Source of the DNA: Pseudoalteromonas luteoviolacea
GTDB taxonomy: Bacteria; Pseudomonadota; Gammaproteobacteria; Enterobacterales; Alteromonadaceae
NCBI RefSeq assembly: GCF_021654285.1
Contig: NZ_JAKFZS010000001.1
Location: 1-64,000, forward strand
Reading direction: 5' to 3'
Length of the DNA stretch: 64,000 nt
Of the stretch, positions 28,986-37,711 are shown in pieces (positions within the stretch are counted from its first letter, which is position 1; each line of letters begins with the position of its first letter). The notes under the pieces are model-generated. The model made no database searches, was not told the DNA's origin, and saw only the letters and a program-made list of their open reading frames with translations. The position numbers were made by a program, and so were the translations under genes.

Positions 28986-30371
28986 TTAATCAATACGACC
29001 ACTTTTATTTATGAATTTATAGTCAAATTGTATATAAGATTGGTTTTCAGCTTTTGAAAAATCGTCTTTGTCCTGGGTCGCTAAAAAGGTGCGGTAATCA
29101 TTCAATGCCGCAGGGCCTTTTGGATATGCCGACAAACTGATTTGAAATGATGACAGCCCATTAAACTCAATATTGTCTACAGTGAACGCGTTACCAAATT
29201 GAAACTCTGGTATGTTACCCGCTGTACCACCGGCAATATGCCATTGATAGCTTTCGTCTTCGCTAGACGAAAACGAAAATTGCCAGTCAACTAGCTTTAA
29301 TCTCTCATCCAATGCGCTAAAGTCATAGCTAAAACTGAAATTACTGCTGTCATGACTAGATAAAAATGCCTGCCCTAGACCATTATCTAATTCAACAAGC
29401 TCGGTAAAGTTCACTTCCCCCTCAGAGGAAATTGCAGATTCTGAGTAGCTTGTGCGTATCAGCTGGAAAATATCTAAATCGGTATCATCACTCACTTTTA
29501 CGGTGTACTGCGAATAGTCAGCTAAATCAGGAAAAATGGCATTTGCTGTTATAACAGGCATATTAAACAATAATTTATAACTATCACCCTCTTGCTTTCC
29601 CTTTATATAGGAAGCAATAACTATGTCAGCGCCCTCATCCAGCTCAGGCTCCGTAACGGCTACGCCATCATAACTAAAGTCTTCAGCTAACAACTGAAAC
29701 ACGCCAGTATTAGCATCGGCATTCGGTTCAACATGAGCAAGTTTGACTATCTCTTTATCATCCGACACAGCCACAAATGGAATGAACTTTTCGCCTCTGC
29801 AAAGATGCGCATCTTTCAATAAATCGCCTAACGGTTTCTTGTACACGTAACTCAAAAAGGTTGAGTCGAAGCCTTTAGTCAATATCTTATAGTCGGGGTA
29901 TGTTAGTGCAGCGTCTCCTACATCAACAAAGTAGGTATGACAAGGTATCGCCGTGATGACACTACACTCTTGCGGTGAATCAAATACCATGGTGCCCAGA
30001 TTGACATCTCCTGATATATCCATGTGTGTGTATATTTTTCGAAGCGTACGACTATCTTCTCGGGCAATCGTATCTACAACAGAGATATGTTTAGCGTTTT
30101 CAGGAATATTTCCTTGATAAGCGCCATTTTCATCTGGGTTCCCCGTGGCAACAACCCCCCCGTTTTCATCATGAAAAATGATTTCAATATCAGTGCTGCT
30201 ATCTGCCGTAGTACATCCACCGAACACCGCATTGAGTGTCACAGAGCCAAGTTCTGGGGCTGGCACTATTGGAGCAACTACAACTTTATCGTCGTCTGAA
30301 GAACCACAGCCTGATAACACCACAAGTACTGCACTGGTAACAAACGCATTTTTAAGGTTTAATTTCTTCAT
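28986..30371 (-). CDS. Lipoprotein paralogue B1 of a duplicated family
   Basis: 461 aa from the ATG at 30371, which has AAAAGGAAATAAA upstream; the frame continues 24 codons further up but without a signal peptide there. The lipobox is LSGC with Cys22, followed by GSSDDDK. It shares the A1 architecture (VTLNAVFGGC, EIIFHDENGGVV, AKHISVVD, EDFSYDGVAV, FSFSYDFSALDERL, IPEFQFGNAF) but is clearly a different subtype. Its closest relative here is the gene at 32661-34049, with the same lipobox spacing. It is probably surface- or periplasm-facing and of unknown role. Confidence 0.75.
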   Translation of the reverse strand: MKKLNLKNAFVTSAVLVVLSGCGSSDDDKVVVAPIVPAPELGSVTLNAVFGGCTTADSSTDIEIIFHDENGGVVATGNPDENGAYQGNIPENAKHISVVDTIAREDSRTLRKIYTHMDISGDVNLGTMVFDSPQECSVITAIPCHTYFVDVGDAALTYPDYKILTKGFDSTFLSYVYKKPLGDLLKDAHLCRGEKFIPFVAVSDDKEIVKLAHVEPNADANTGVFQLLAEDFSYDGVAVTEPELDEGADIVIASYIKGKQEGDSYKLLFNMPVITANAIFPDLADYSQYTVKVSDDTDLDIFQLIRTSYSESAISSEGEVNFTELVELDNGLGQAFLSSHDSSNFSFSYDFSALDERLKLVDWQFSFSSSEDESYQWHIAGGTAGNIPEFQFGNAFTVDNIEFNGLSSFQISLSAYPKGPAALNDYRTFLATQDKDDFSKAENQSYIQFDYKFINKSGRID

Positions 30372-30633
30372 TTTATTTCCTTTTAAAACAACTGGGTAAT
30401 TCCAATCAAAATCGGAACAAACCTTAGCACGAGGACTCCCCAATAAAAGTTAATAAATGTTACTCTATGCTATTGTTTGCAACTCAAACGCCTGTGACGC
30501 AATATCCATTGTCCTCCCGCCTCCTACTGAAAAATGAAAAATGAAAAATGAAAAAACAATAAATACAAAACTTTAAAAATTAGTACAGCTTGATATAGGA
30601 AAGATACAACATAGCTTCAAGGAGTCGAACATC

Positions 30634-30810
30634 ATGCTCCCTAACACCTCTCAACACACGAAAAATCAACCAACAAAAAATGGCTGCTCTCATGCCATAG
30701 AGGCATTGAGCTCACTTGCACAGCAGCGCTCCCATCTAAAAGATTTTCTCTATGGTTACCAGCAGAAAGGCTGATATCCAACAAATAGCTCAAGGTGAAA
30801 CGGTGACATC
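30634..30810 (+). pseudogene. Decayed 5' fragment of the ABC adaptor gene
   Basis: The sequence aligns base by base with 34349-34540 with scattered substitutions and small indels. It has the same TTCAAGGAGTC ribosome-binding region, MLPNTSQH against MIRNTSQQ, then AAAAAATGGCTGC against AAAAAATGGATGC and further matches to CAAATAGCTCA. Indels shift the frame, so the 46-codon open frame starting here is not the original protein. Confidence 0.7.
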
Positions 30811-30812
30811 CA

Positions 30813-30865
30813 TATTGGTAAGGGTAAAAATAGGTTTATCGATTAACACTTGTTTTACCAAACAT
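30813..30865 (-). pseudogene. Decayed 5' fragment of the peroxidase gene
   Basis: Matches 26413-26467: AGGTTTATCGATT against AGATTTATCGATT, and CCAAACATTG around the former start codon (CAT at 30863-30865), then GACTTGTTGGGTTATGTC against GATTTGTTGGGGTTATGTC upstream. Only the first ~18 codons are left. Confidence 0.65.
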
Positions 30866-31054
30866 TGTAGCTTCTTCATAACGCTTACCAAGACTTGTTG
30901 GGTTATGTCAGTTGCCTAATATGTTTTCAACAAATTCACCCCAATCATATAAAACATTATAAAATCATATTATTAAACAAATACAAGCCACCAGCCTGAA
31001 TCGGCCCATGAACTAATAATCTAGTTTAGTAACTTATATTTTATAGAGCGTTCA

Positions 31055-31177
31055 ATGGATTTAAACTATCCTACAGAGTCTGCTTTCTTAGTCTTGCCCT
31101 TTTATGAATACTCGGTAAAATCATGGGTCAATTTAAGGGTTAAAGGTAGTTTGGTATATCACCCAAACCACCTTTAA
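31055..31177 (+). pseudogene. Decayed 5' fragment of the 112-aa membrane gene
   Basis: ATGGATTTAAACTATCC and GAGTCTGCTTTCTTAGTCTT match the gene at 26808 with few changes, including the upstream ATATTTTATAGA. The similarity stops after about 14 codons (MDLNYPTESAFLVL) and the frame ends after 40. About 290 bp of the original gene is missing compared with the first copy. Confidence 0.75.
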
Positions 31178-31191
31178 GACAATCACTTCCC

Positions 31192-32589
31192 TCAAAGCTT
31201 TCTGAAAGAATATATTGCTTGTACAAAAGACTTATACTCAGCTTTGTCAAAATCAGCATATTTGTGTTGTCGTATAAACTCTCTATACGCTTTAAAACCT
31301 TCAGGTCCATAAGGGTGAGACCAAAGCATAATTTCAAAATTTCCCATTGCAGCAAAATCAGCACTATGAATATCTAATAGTGTTCCAAATTGAAATTCAG
31401 GGATCGTGCCAGAGGTATCGCTCAAAATTCTCCACTGAAGTGATTCACCCGCAGCATTAGTGGGAAAGAAATTCCAACTCACCACTCGAAGTCGGTCATC
31501 TAGATTGCTAAAGTCATAATCAAAACTGAAACTATTGTTCACATTACCAAGTAAAAAATCAGCTTCAATACTATTTGTTAAGGAAATGGGAGCCTCAAAG
31601 TCAAACTGTCCAGATTCTGTAATAGTCGAACGTGAGGAGTGACGTCTACTAATCGCATATTCGCCAATTTCTATGTCTTCATCCAAATAGGCGCGGTACT
31701 GGTGATATTCAGCTAAATCTGGAAAGATAAATTGCATCGCCGTAGTCGATGCAGAAAAAATAGTTTTATATGGGTAAGCCCCTTCTAAATCTACCTCTTC
31801 TTTCAGATATGACGTAATGGATGATTCACCTTCAAATTCTGAATTAGCCGTGTCAACAGCCACACCTTCGTATATAAAATCTTCAGCAACTAATTTCACA
31901 GTCAATGGTGTAAGGTATTGCGAAGGTTTAACACTCGCAGCTTTTGCAACCGTACCATCTGGTGACACTAACGCAAACTGAAAGACATCATGTTCACCAC
32001 AGCTCTGAATTTCCGTGAGGCCAGGCACAGTATCTAAATGGTCAGGGTTATGCAAACCAAGGATATTGCCCCTTTGGCTAACCACTGTGTGGTGAGGATA
32101 TGCACTTTGTATCTCTGTGTAATCCACTCGCAATTCAATGCATGGTGATACTGCCGGTACGTCACACCCTTGATAGCTGTTAGGCACATTAAAACTCACT
32201 GTGCCTAAATTTAACCCATCTTCTATGTCCATGTGGGTCACGACTTCGCCATTAATTTGCAACCCATCTTTGATATCAGTATCGACAATAGAAATATGTT
32301 TGGCGTCTGCAGGGATATCCCCTTTAAATATCCCTTCTGAGTTTGATGCACCTTGTCCAACAATCGCGCCTAATGCGTCGTGAAACACAATATTGACATT
32401 CGATTTTGGTTCTTCGCCAGCACATCCCTCAAACACCGTTTTTAACTCTATGCTTTTTAGAGCTGGTGGTATAGCGGGCGTGGGAGTTTCAGTCACCACC
32501 GGGCTGGGTTCATCTTTTGATGAGGAACCACATCCCGTAAGACTCAATGCAGCAGCTACAGGCAGCAACACAAATATATTTTTTTTCAT
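31192..32589 (-). CDS. Lipoprotein paralogue A2 of a duplicated family
   Basis: 465 aa, the same length as A1 and similar throughout (IELKTVFEGC, NVNIVFHDA, THMDIEDGLNLGT, FSFDYDFSNLDDR, IPEFQFGTLLDI). The lipobox LTGC has Cys20, then GSSSKDEPS and a Pro/Thr linker. The start has AAAAAGGACAAGA upstream. It is the second copy of A1 in the tandem duplication, still intact while the flanking duplicated fragments have decayed, so the protein has probably been kept by selection. It is followed on the minus strand by the scar region. Function unknown. Confidence 0.75.
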   Translation of the reverse strand: MKKNIFVLLPVAAALSLTGCGSSSKDEPSPVVTETPTPAIPPALKSIELKTVFEGCAGEEPKSNVNIVFHDALGAIVGQGASNSEGIFKGDIPADAKHISIVDTDIKDGLQINGEVVTHMDIEDGLNLGTVSFNVPNSYQGCDVPAVSPCIELRVDYTEIQSAYPHHTVVSQRGNILGLHNPDHLDTVPGLTEIQSCGEHDVFQFALVSPDGTVAKAASVKPSQYLTPLTVKLVAEDFIYEGVAVDTANSEFEGESSITSYLKEEVDLEGAYPYKTIFSASTTAMQFIFPDLAEYHQYRAYLDEDIEIGEYAISRRHSSRSTITESGQFDFEAPISLTNSIEADFLLGNVNNSFSFDYDFSNLDDRLRVVSWNFFPTNAAGESLQWRILSDTSGTIPEFQFGTLLDIHSADFAAMGNFEIMLWSHPYGPEGFKAYREFIRQHKYADFDKAEYKSFVQAIYSFRKL

Positions 32590-32660
32590 TCTTGTCCTTT
32601 TTTTCTAAGAAATGATTTTTTATTCACGAACTAGCATATGGATAAAGAATACCCAGCCAC

Positions 32661-34049
32661 CTAATCAGCCCTATTACTATGAGAATAATGTTTGTAAATA
32701 TACGATTGAGCTTCTACGTGAGTGTGATCCACATCCCCTTCTTTTGTCATATCGGCCACTCTGCTTCTGTACGTATTGAGGTCTGTGGAAATATCTGGGA
32801 ACCCAGACAAAACAAGACTTATGTGCGAGAACTTTGACAGTTCTAGACTGTTCTGGTTTAACAACTGACCAAATTCAAAAGACGGTACACTCCCTGCCAA
32901 GTCCCCTGAGATCCGCCAGTTATATAGATCAGACGCTACATCAGTAAATTTGATTGTCCAAATCACCTCATTGACCCGCTCATCCATGTGTGTAAAGTCA
33001 TAACTGTATTGTAAGCTATTGAAAGACATCAACATGTCCAAAGGGGTAGAATCAATTTCTATCGGCGCTTCAAGTTGGATCTGCCCAGTTTCGTCAATGC
33101 GAGACACAGAGCCACTGTAAATAAAATATCTTTCATTATTTACGGTAACATTACTTCTTCTCCCAGCATTATAAAATCTAAATGCTTCAAGCTCTGGAAA
33201 GATAAACGATATTTCGCTAGAGACGGGCTGCTCGACCCCTGAAGCCGCAAAAGCACGAATATCAAAGACGGGCTGCTCGAACCCTGGAGCCGCAAAAGTA
33301 CTAATATCACTGTGGTGTAAGTTTTCCAACCCAGGATCACTCACCGCAACGCCAGAATAGACAAAATCGTCCGCTTGTAAATATACCTGTTCGTCAAGAG
33401 CCAGGTTTGACAGCTTAGCAGCCTGTGCAGAAGTACTGTCTGGAGAGATAAGCGCAACATGATAGTTATCCTGATCATCACAAACACTGAGTGTAATTGG
33501 GTAGGTACTTGAATCCGCTTGACCCAAAATACGAGTATCCCCTTCACCCGTGATCAGTGTATAACCTTCATAAGCAACATCCAGTTTAGATGTATCTAAT
33601 GAAACTGAGCTACATCTGGGTACTACAAGTGAACATGAAGGTGCATTATCTGGACGGATAAACAAGATTGAACCTAAATTAACGTCTCCACCTATATCCA
33701 TGAAAGTTCGAATCACTCTATTTTGCGGTTGCTCACTCCTTGGCTCTACCACAGACAAATGCACGGCCTGATCTGGAATTGCGCTCTTAAATTCACCATT
33801 CGCATCAGAAGTATGCGTTGACACAACGCCGCCACTTGCGTCATGAAAAACAATATCCACATTTGGATAACGTTCATCACCGTTACAGCCGTCATAAACG
33901 GTTTTTAATGCAACTTGATTTACCTCAGGTAAGGGAGGGGCAGGCGGCATAACTATATCTTGGTTATCTTTATCTGAAGAACCACACCCTGAAAGAGCAA
34001 GTAAAACTGCTGCACTGACTAGTGCGTATTTATTATTTATATTTATCAT
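32661..34049 (-). CDS. Lipoprotein paralogue B2 of a duplicated family
   Basis: 462 aa from the ATG at 34049, with AAAGGAATTTAC upstream. The lipobox is LSGC with Cys22, the same spacing as B1. Family motifs are VALKTVYDGC, VDIVFHDASGGVVS, DDFVYSGVAV, YSYDFTHMDERV and VPSFEFGQLL. Residues ~247-276 contain a 15-residue tandem repeat (FAAPGFEQPVF then FAASGVEQPVS) made by a 45-bp duplication. It is transcribed away from the ABC efflux operon, from the same intergenic region that holds that operon's sigma54-type promoter. Function unknown. Confidence 0.75.
   Translation of the reverse strand: MININNKYALVSAAVLLALSGCGSSDKDNQDIVMPPAPPLPEVNQVALKTVYDGCNGDERYPNVDIVFHDASGGVVSTHTSDANGEFKSAIPDQAVHLSVVEPRSEQPQNRVIRTFMDIGGDVNLGSILFIRPDNAPSCSLVVPRCSSVSLDTSKLDVAYEGYTLITGEGDTRILGQADSSTYPITLSVCDDQDNYHVALISPDSTSAQAAKLSNLALDEQVYLQADDFVYSGVAVSDPGLENLHHSDISTFAAPGFEQPVFDIRAFAASGVEQPVSSEISFIFPELEAFRFYNAGRRSNVTVNNERYFIYSGSVSRIDETGQIQLEAPIEIDSTPLDMLMSFNSLQYSYDFTHMDERVNEVIWTIKFTDVASDLYNWRISGDLAGSVPSFEFGQLLNQNSLELSKFSHISLVLSGFPDISTDLNTYRSRVADMTKEGDVDHTHVEAQSYIYKHYSHSNRAD
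33222..33311. repeat. 45-bp tandem duplication inside lipoprotein B2
   Basis: Two adjacent 45-bp units (33222-33266 and 33267-33311) begin with GACGGGCTGCTCGA and share GCCGCAAAAG, differing at several bases. The reading frame is kept and adds 15 residues. Confidence 0.85.
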
Positions 34050-34179
34050 GTAAATTCCTTTAGAGCTCACTTAGATTTAAATCTAAACCGGTACAAATGT
34101 TAACATAAATAGACCTGCCAAACGTTAAGAAATATTAATCTCAATACTTATTTGGTCCTTGACTTTACATGTCATATTG

Positions 34180-34232
34180 CGTCCGTTGTCCGCCTTAATT
34201 TACTGTCCGCGTACTGTCCGGTGTCCGTCCGA
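34180..34232 (+). promoter_or_regulatory. TGTCCG repeat cluster, putative activator site
   Basis: At least six GTCCG units, four of them TGTCCG, occur in ~50 bp, about 60-115 bp upstream of the sigma54-type core. That is the distance expected for binding of an enhancer protein such as the regulator encoded at 38980. A decayed version is seen near 30503-30525. Confidence 0.5.
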
Positions 34233-34292
34233 CTCCCAATTCACCCCATAACGAAAAACAAAAAACAACAATAAATACAATAAGTTAAAAGT

Positions 34293-34308
34293 TGGCACAT
34301 AGCTTGAT
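34293..34308 (+). promoter_or_regulatory. Putative sigma54 (-24/-12) promoter
   Basis: TGGCACATAGCTTGAT matches the -24 element TGGCAC exactly, with GG and the -12 dinucleotide separated by the canonical 10 bases. The -12 element is GA, not GC. It lies ~40 bp before the adaptor start codon, in an operon that also encodes a sigma54 activator. Confidence 0.6.
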
Positions 34309-34348
34309 ATAGGAATGAAAACGACATAGCTTCAAGGAGTCGGACATC

Positions 34349-35617
34349 ATGATCCGCAATACATCTCAGCAGGACAAAGTAATTACAAAGAGATCGAATA
34401 ACAAAAAATGGATGCTTTCAAGCATTGGGGCCATTGGACTTATTAGCGCAGTGGCGTTCTCGTATGAAAGCTTCTCTACACTCCTATCCGCAGAACAGGT
34501 GGTATCAACACAACAGCTAAAAACAGCTCAGGTGGTACGTGGCGATATGATCCAAGATATACGTGTTGAAGGTCGCACCCTTGCCGCCGTCAGCCCGTCA
34601 CTGTATGCCATTGCTTCAGGTACTGTGACACTCCATGTCAAAGCTGGTGATACCATTACCAAAGGGCAAGTATTAGCGAGCTTAGATAGCCCAGAATTGC
34701 ATAATCAGCTGCTTCAAGAAGAGGCCACGTTAAGACGCATTGAAATGGAAGTAAAGCGTCAACAGATCGCTATCAAACAACAGCAATTAGATAATACACA
34801 AGACATGGAACTCGCAAAAGTCGAACTAGAAGCCGCACAAAGTGAAATGGCCCGGGCCAATGCCAGTATTGAGAAGCAAATTATCTCCAAGTTAGAGCTA
34901 GAACAAACCATGGTCGAGCTCAAACGCGCGGAGCTCAATGAGCGTCACGCAATCGACAGCTTAAAACTTTCTCAAGAGCAGCTTAACTTTGAATTACAAA
35001 GCACCCAACTTGATTTAGATAGACAACGCCACCTGGTAGCTAACTTGCAAAGACAAGTTGATGCGCTCACGCTAATTTCGCCGCTTAGCGGTATTGTGGG
35101 CAATTTAAACGTCCAGCAAAAACAGCATGTACAAAGAGACAGCGAGTTGATGTCTTTAGTCGATTTAAGTGAACTTGAAGTGGAAGCTTATATTCCAGAA
35201 AACTTAGCGGATGAATTGGGCATTGGGTTAACTGCAAAAGTACAGATCAACAATCAATACTTCCCTGCAACACTGATGGCCATCTCTCCAGAGGTAGAAA
35301 ATGGGCGTGTATCAGGTCGCATACGCTTTGATGAACAACCAAAAAGTTTAAGACAAAATCAACGTGTTAATGCACAAATCATTATCTCCCATAAGAAAAA
35401 CATACTCAAAGTTGACCGTGGCGCATTTATTGAAACTGGGTCTGCCTCAACAGCCTATAAAATAAGCAACGGCAGTGCCCACCGAACTGATATTCAGCTA
35501 GGCGTAAAAAGCATCAGAGAAGTTGAAATCAAAAGCGGCTTGCAGGTCGGTGATACCATAGTAATATCTAGCCTCGCACCATTTCAACAAGCGCAACAAG
35601 TCATACTAAGTGAATAA
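34349..35617 (+). CDS. HlyD/MacA-type periplasmic adaptor of ABC efflux system
   Basis: 422 aa. The N-terminal cytoplasmic tail and TM helix (~residues 22-42) are followed by a split lipoyl domain (~residues 60-110, VKAGDTITKGQVLASLDSPE), a long coiled-coil hairpin (~115-240) and beta-barrel and membrane-proximal domains. LISPLSGIVGNLNVQQKQHV marks the second lipoyl half. The protein would join the inner-membrane ABC transporter to a TolC-like channel. It is the first gene of a tight operon. The sigma54-type promoter and AAGGAG lie directly upstream. Confidence 0.88.
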   Translation: MIRNTSQQDKVITKRSNNKKWMLSSIGAIGLISAVAFSYESFSTLLSAEQVVSTQQLKTAQVVRGDMIQDIRVEGRTLAAVSPSLYAIASGTVTLHVKAGDTITKGQVLASLDSPELHNQLLQEEATLRRIEMEVKRQQIAIKQQQLDNTQDMELAKVELEAAQSEMARANASIEKQIISKLELEQTMVELKRAELNERHAIDSLKLSQEQLNFELQSTQLDLDRQRHLVANLQRQVDALTLISPLSGIVGNLNVQQKQHVQRDSELMSLVDLSELEVEAYIPENLADELGIGLTAKVQINNQYFPATLMAISPEVENGRVSGRIRFDEQPKSLRQNQRVNAQIIISHKKNILKVDRGAFIETGSASTAYKISNGSAHRTDIQLGVKSIREVEIKSGLQVGDTIVISSLAPFQQAQQVILSE

Positions 35618-35635
35618 AAATAAAAGGATAAACCC

Positions 35636-36331
35636 ATGCTAAAAATGAATAACATCAGCAAAATTTACCGCACAGACTTAGTCGAGACACATGCACTGAG
35701 TGGTGTTAACCTCACCGTAGATGAAGGCGAGTTTATCGCTGTCACCGGTCCGTCAGGATCTGGTAAAACAACCTTTTTAAATATCACAGGTTTACTAGAG
35801 ACGTTTGAGGAAGGTGAATATATCTTGGATGGTGAAGATGTCAGTCAGCTCTCAGACAAGCACCTATCAAGACTTAGAAATGAAAAAATTGGCTTTATTT
35901 TTCAGGGCTTCAATCTAATTGCTGACCTTAACCTCTACGATAATATTGAAGTCCCATTAATCTTCCGTGGTATCAATCAAAAAGAGCGAAAGCAACGCAT
36001 TGAAGAAAGCCTTGAGTTGGTAGGTCTAGGTAGCCGTGCCAACCACTACCCCGCCCAGTTAAGTGGTGGCCAGCAGCAACGTGTCGCCATTGCAAGAGCA
36101 CTTGCTGGTAAACCACGATTTTTACTCGCCGATGAACCAACAGGTAACTTGGATACCATGATGGCACGTCAAGTCATGGAGCTGTTGCAAGATATCAACC
36201 GTCAAGGCACCACACTTATCATGGTGACACATGACAATGAACTAGCACAGCGCGCGCACCGTAATATCCAGATCTTAGACGGTCAAGTCAGTGACATTGC
36301 TAAGAGCCAACTTACAGATTTAGCGGTATAG
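35636..36331 (+). CDS. ABC transporter ATP-binding protein (MacB/LolD type)
   Basis: 231 aa, complete nucleotide-binding domain: Walker [10 protein letters not shown] (residues 38-46), Q-loop in [10 protein letters not shown], signature [15 protein letters not shown], Walker [13 protein letters not shown] and switch His in MVTHDNE. It belongs to the o228/MacB-LolD group that works with FtsX-like permeases in extruding peptides, lipoproteins or drugs from the periplasmic face. It lies 18 bp after the adaptor gene and 8 bp before the first permease, so it is co-transcribed. Confidence 0.92.
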   Translation: MLKMNNISKIYRTDLVETHALSGVNLTVDEGEFIAVTGPSGSGKTTFLNITGLLETFEEGEYILDGEDVSQLSDKHLSRLRNEKIGFIFQGFNLIADLNLYDNIEVPLIFRGINQKERKQRIEESLELVGLGSRANHYPAQLSGGQQQRVAIARALAGKPRFLLADEPTGNLDTMMARQVMELLQDINRQGTTLIMVTHDNELAQRAHRNIQILDGQVSDIAKSQLTDLAV

Positions 36332-36339
36332 GTGAATAT

Positions 36340-37707
36340 ATGAAAGACGCTCTTCACCTTGCATGGCAAGGGTTTAAACAAAAATCCAAATTAACAACCT
36401 TGATGATAGTCAACCTCGTCATCGGCATTACCTTGTTGCTTACAATGAGTACCATCATAGATCAAAGTGGCCGCTCTGCGATGTCACATAAGCTAAACGA
36501 GCTTAATCATATCAGTCTTAACTATATGGACAGCGAATTCGACAGACGCCATGCATTAAGGACACCGCCGATGACTTACCGTGATGCGCAAGCACTATCG
36601 ATGGCGTTTGAGAAAAAAGAAGTCTCATTAGCAAACCTGAGCTTTAATTACACCACGTCATTTATTTTGGATCTCAATGATAATAGTGCAAGACCTCTTA
36701 ATGCCACGGGCTCCGCAGTAGATGAACACTTCTTTGCAATCATGGACGCACCATTTTTATTTGGCAACCCTTGGCCTAAAAATATGAATGACTCAGCAAT
36801 TATAGTGCTCGAGAAAAAAGCCAATGACCATTTATTCGCAGGTCAAAACTCTGTCGGTAAATTCGTCGTGATCAATAATCAACAGCTAGAAGTTGTCGGT
36901 GTTATAGATTTATCGCATCACACTTTTCGTTTTCAAAATAATAGCTTTAGTAATAGAGAAAATGATCTTGCCTTCATTCCCTTAAACTATGCAATGGCAA
37001 ATAACTTACCTCGAGTTGGCTATATGCCATGTATGACGAAAGAAGAGCCGCTACGCACCGAGTTCCGTCAGTCAAACATGACGGGGTTAAAAAGTGCGGA
37101 ATGTGGTTTTCTGCATACTTGGGCACAAGTCAGCACTGATAACGCACAGCAACAAGTAGACGAATTAACACTATGGCTTAGGAATTATACCCAACAGCAA
37201 ATGAGTCAAGGACGCTTCCCACACAATGAGCCTTATTATGTCCAATCTTTAAAACTATTACATGACACTATTTATAGCTTTATGGACTGGGAACGTGTCT
37301 ATCTGAATTTTGCTTATCTGCTTTTTGCCATCACCTTGGTCAACACCGTTGGGATTTTACTGGCTAAAAACCAACATCGTGCAAAGTTAGTGTCTTTATA
37401 CAGGGCGCTCGGTGCCAATCGAATGTACATCATCAAGCTGCAAGTCATTGAGCTATTAATCGGCGCAACCATTGCCATTACTTTAGGCTTAGTAGGCGCA
37501 CAGTTAGGCTTATATGTCATGTACCTTTTGGCTATGTATTCGATGGATTACGTCGGTGTTGCAGAGCAAGTACAAAGGCTTTACAACATGGATATTTGGT
37601 TTGCTTTCAAAGCAGCTCTTAGCATTTATGCCACCATTTTGATTGCCGGCTTGTTCCCTATCATCACTGCCAGCCGCATTGCGCCTGCATCTCAATTAAG
37701 AGGATAA
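36340..37707 (+). CDS. ABC transporter permease, FtsX/MacB-like (first)
   Basis: 455 aa with the MacB topology: TM1 (~residues 17-38), a large periplasmic domain (~40-320) and three C-terminal TM segments (~325-450) including LFAITLVNTVGILLAKN and the SRIAPASQLRG terminus. Three Cys in the periplasmic part (including GYMPCMTKEE and SAECGF) may form disulfides. Two different permeases in one operon imply a heterodimeric transporter. It is 4 bp before the second permease gene. Confidence 0.88.
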   Translation: MKDALHLAWQGFKQKSKLTTLMIVNLVIGITLLLTMSTIIDQSGRSAMSHKLNELNHISLNYMDSEFDRRHALRTPPMTYRDAQALSMAFEKKEVSLANLSFNYTTSFILDLNDNSARPLNATGSAVDEHFFAIMDAPFLFGNPWPKNMNDSAIIVLEKKANDHLFAGQNSVGKFVVINNQQLEVVGVIDLSHHTFRFQNNSFSNRENDLAFIPLNYAMANNLPRVGYMPCMTKEEPLRTEFRQSNMTGLKSAECGFLHTWAQVSTDNAQQQVDELTLWLRNYTQQQMSQGRFPHNEPYYVQSLKLLHDTIYSFMDWERVYLNFAYLLFAITLVNTVGILLAKNQHRAKLVSLYRALGANRMYIIKLQVIELLIGATIAITLGLVGAQLGLYVMYLLAMYSMDYVGVAEQVQRLYNMDIWFAFKAALSIYATILIAGLFPIITASRIAPASQLRG

Positions 37708-37711
37708 ATTT

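Larger units (their letters stand above)
30372..31191. other. Junction scar of a tandem duplication
   Basis: This 820-bp stretch has no intact gene. In order it holds a decayed copy of the regulatory region of the adaptor gene at 34349, a decayed copy of that gene's first ~170 bp, then a decayed copy of the peroxidase 5' end, its upstream region and the start of the 112-aa membrane gene. This is what a tandem duplication of the segment between those genes leaves behind. Confidence 0.75.
34050..34348. promoter_or_regulatory. Divergent control region of lipoprotein B2 and the efflux operon
   Basis: 299 bp with no gene. It holds a cluster of (T)GTCCG repeats (34180-34232), a sigma54-type core (34293-34308) and the ribosome binding site AAGGAG (34334-34339) of the adaptor gene. 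Confidence 0.6.

Noticed and set aside
30634..30774. 46-codon frame starting MLPNTSQH with a good ribosome binding site
   Set aside because: It is the decayed 5' end of the adaptor gene in the duplication scar; indels shift the frame after the first eight codons.
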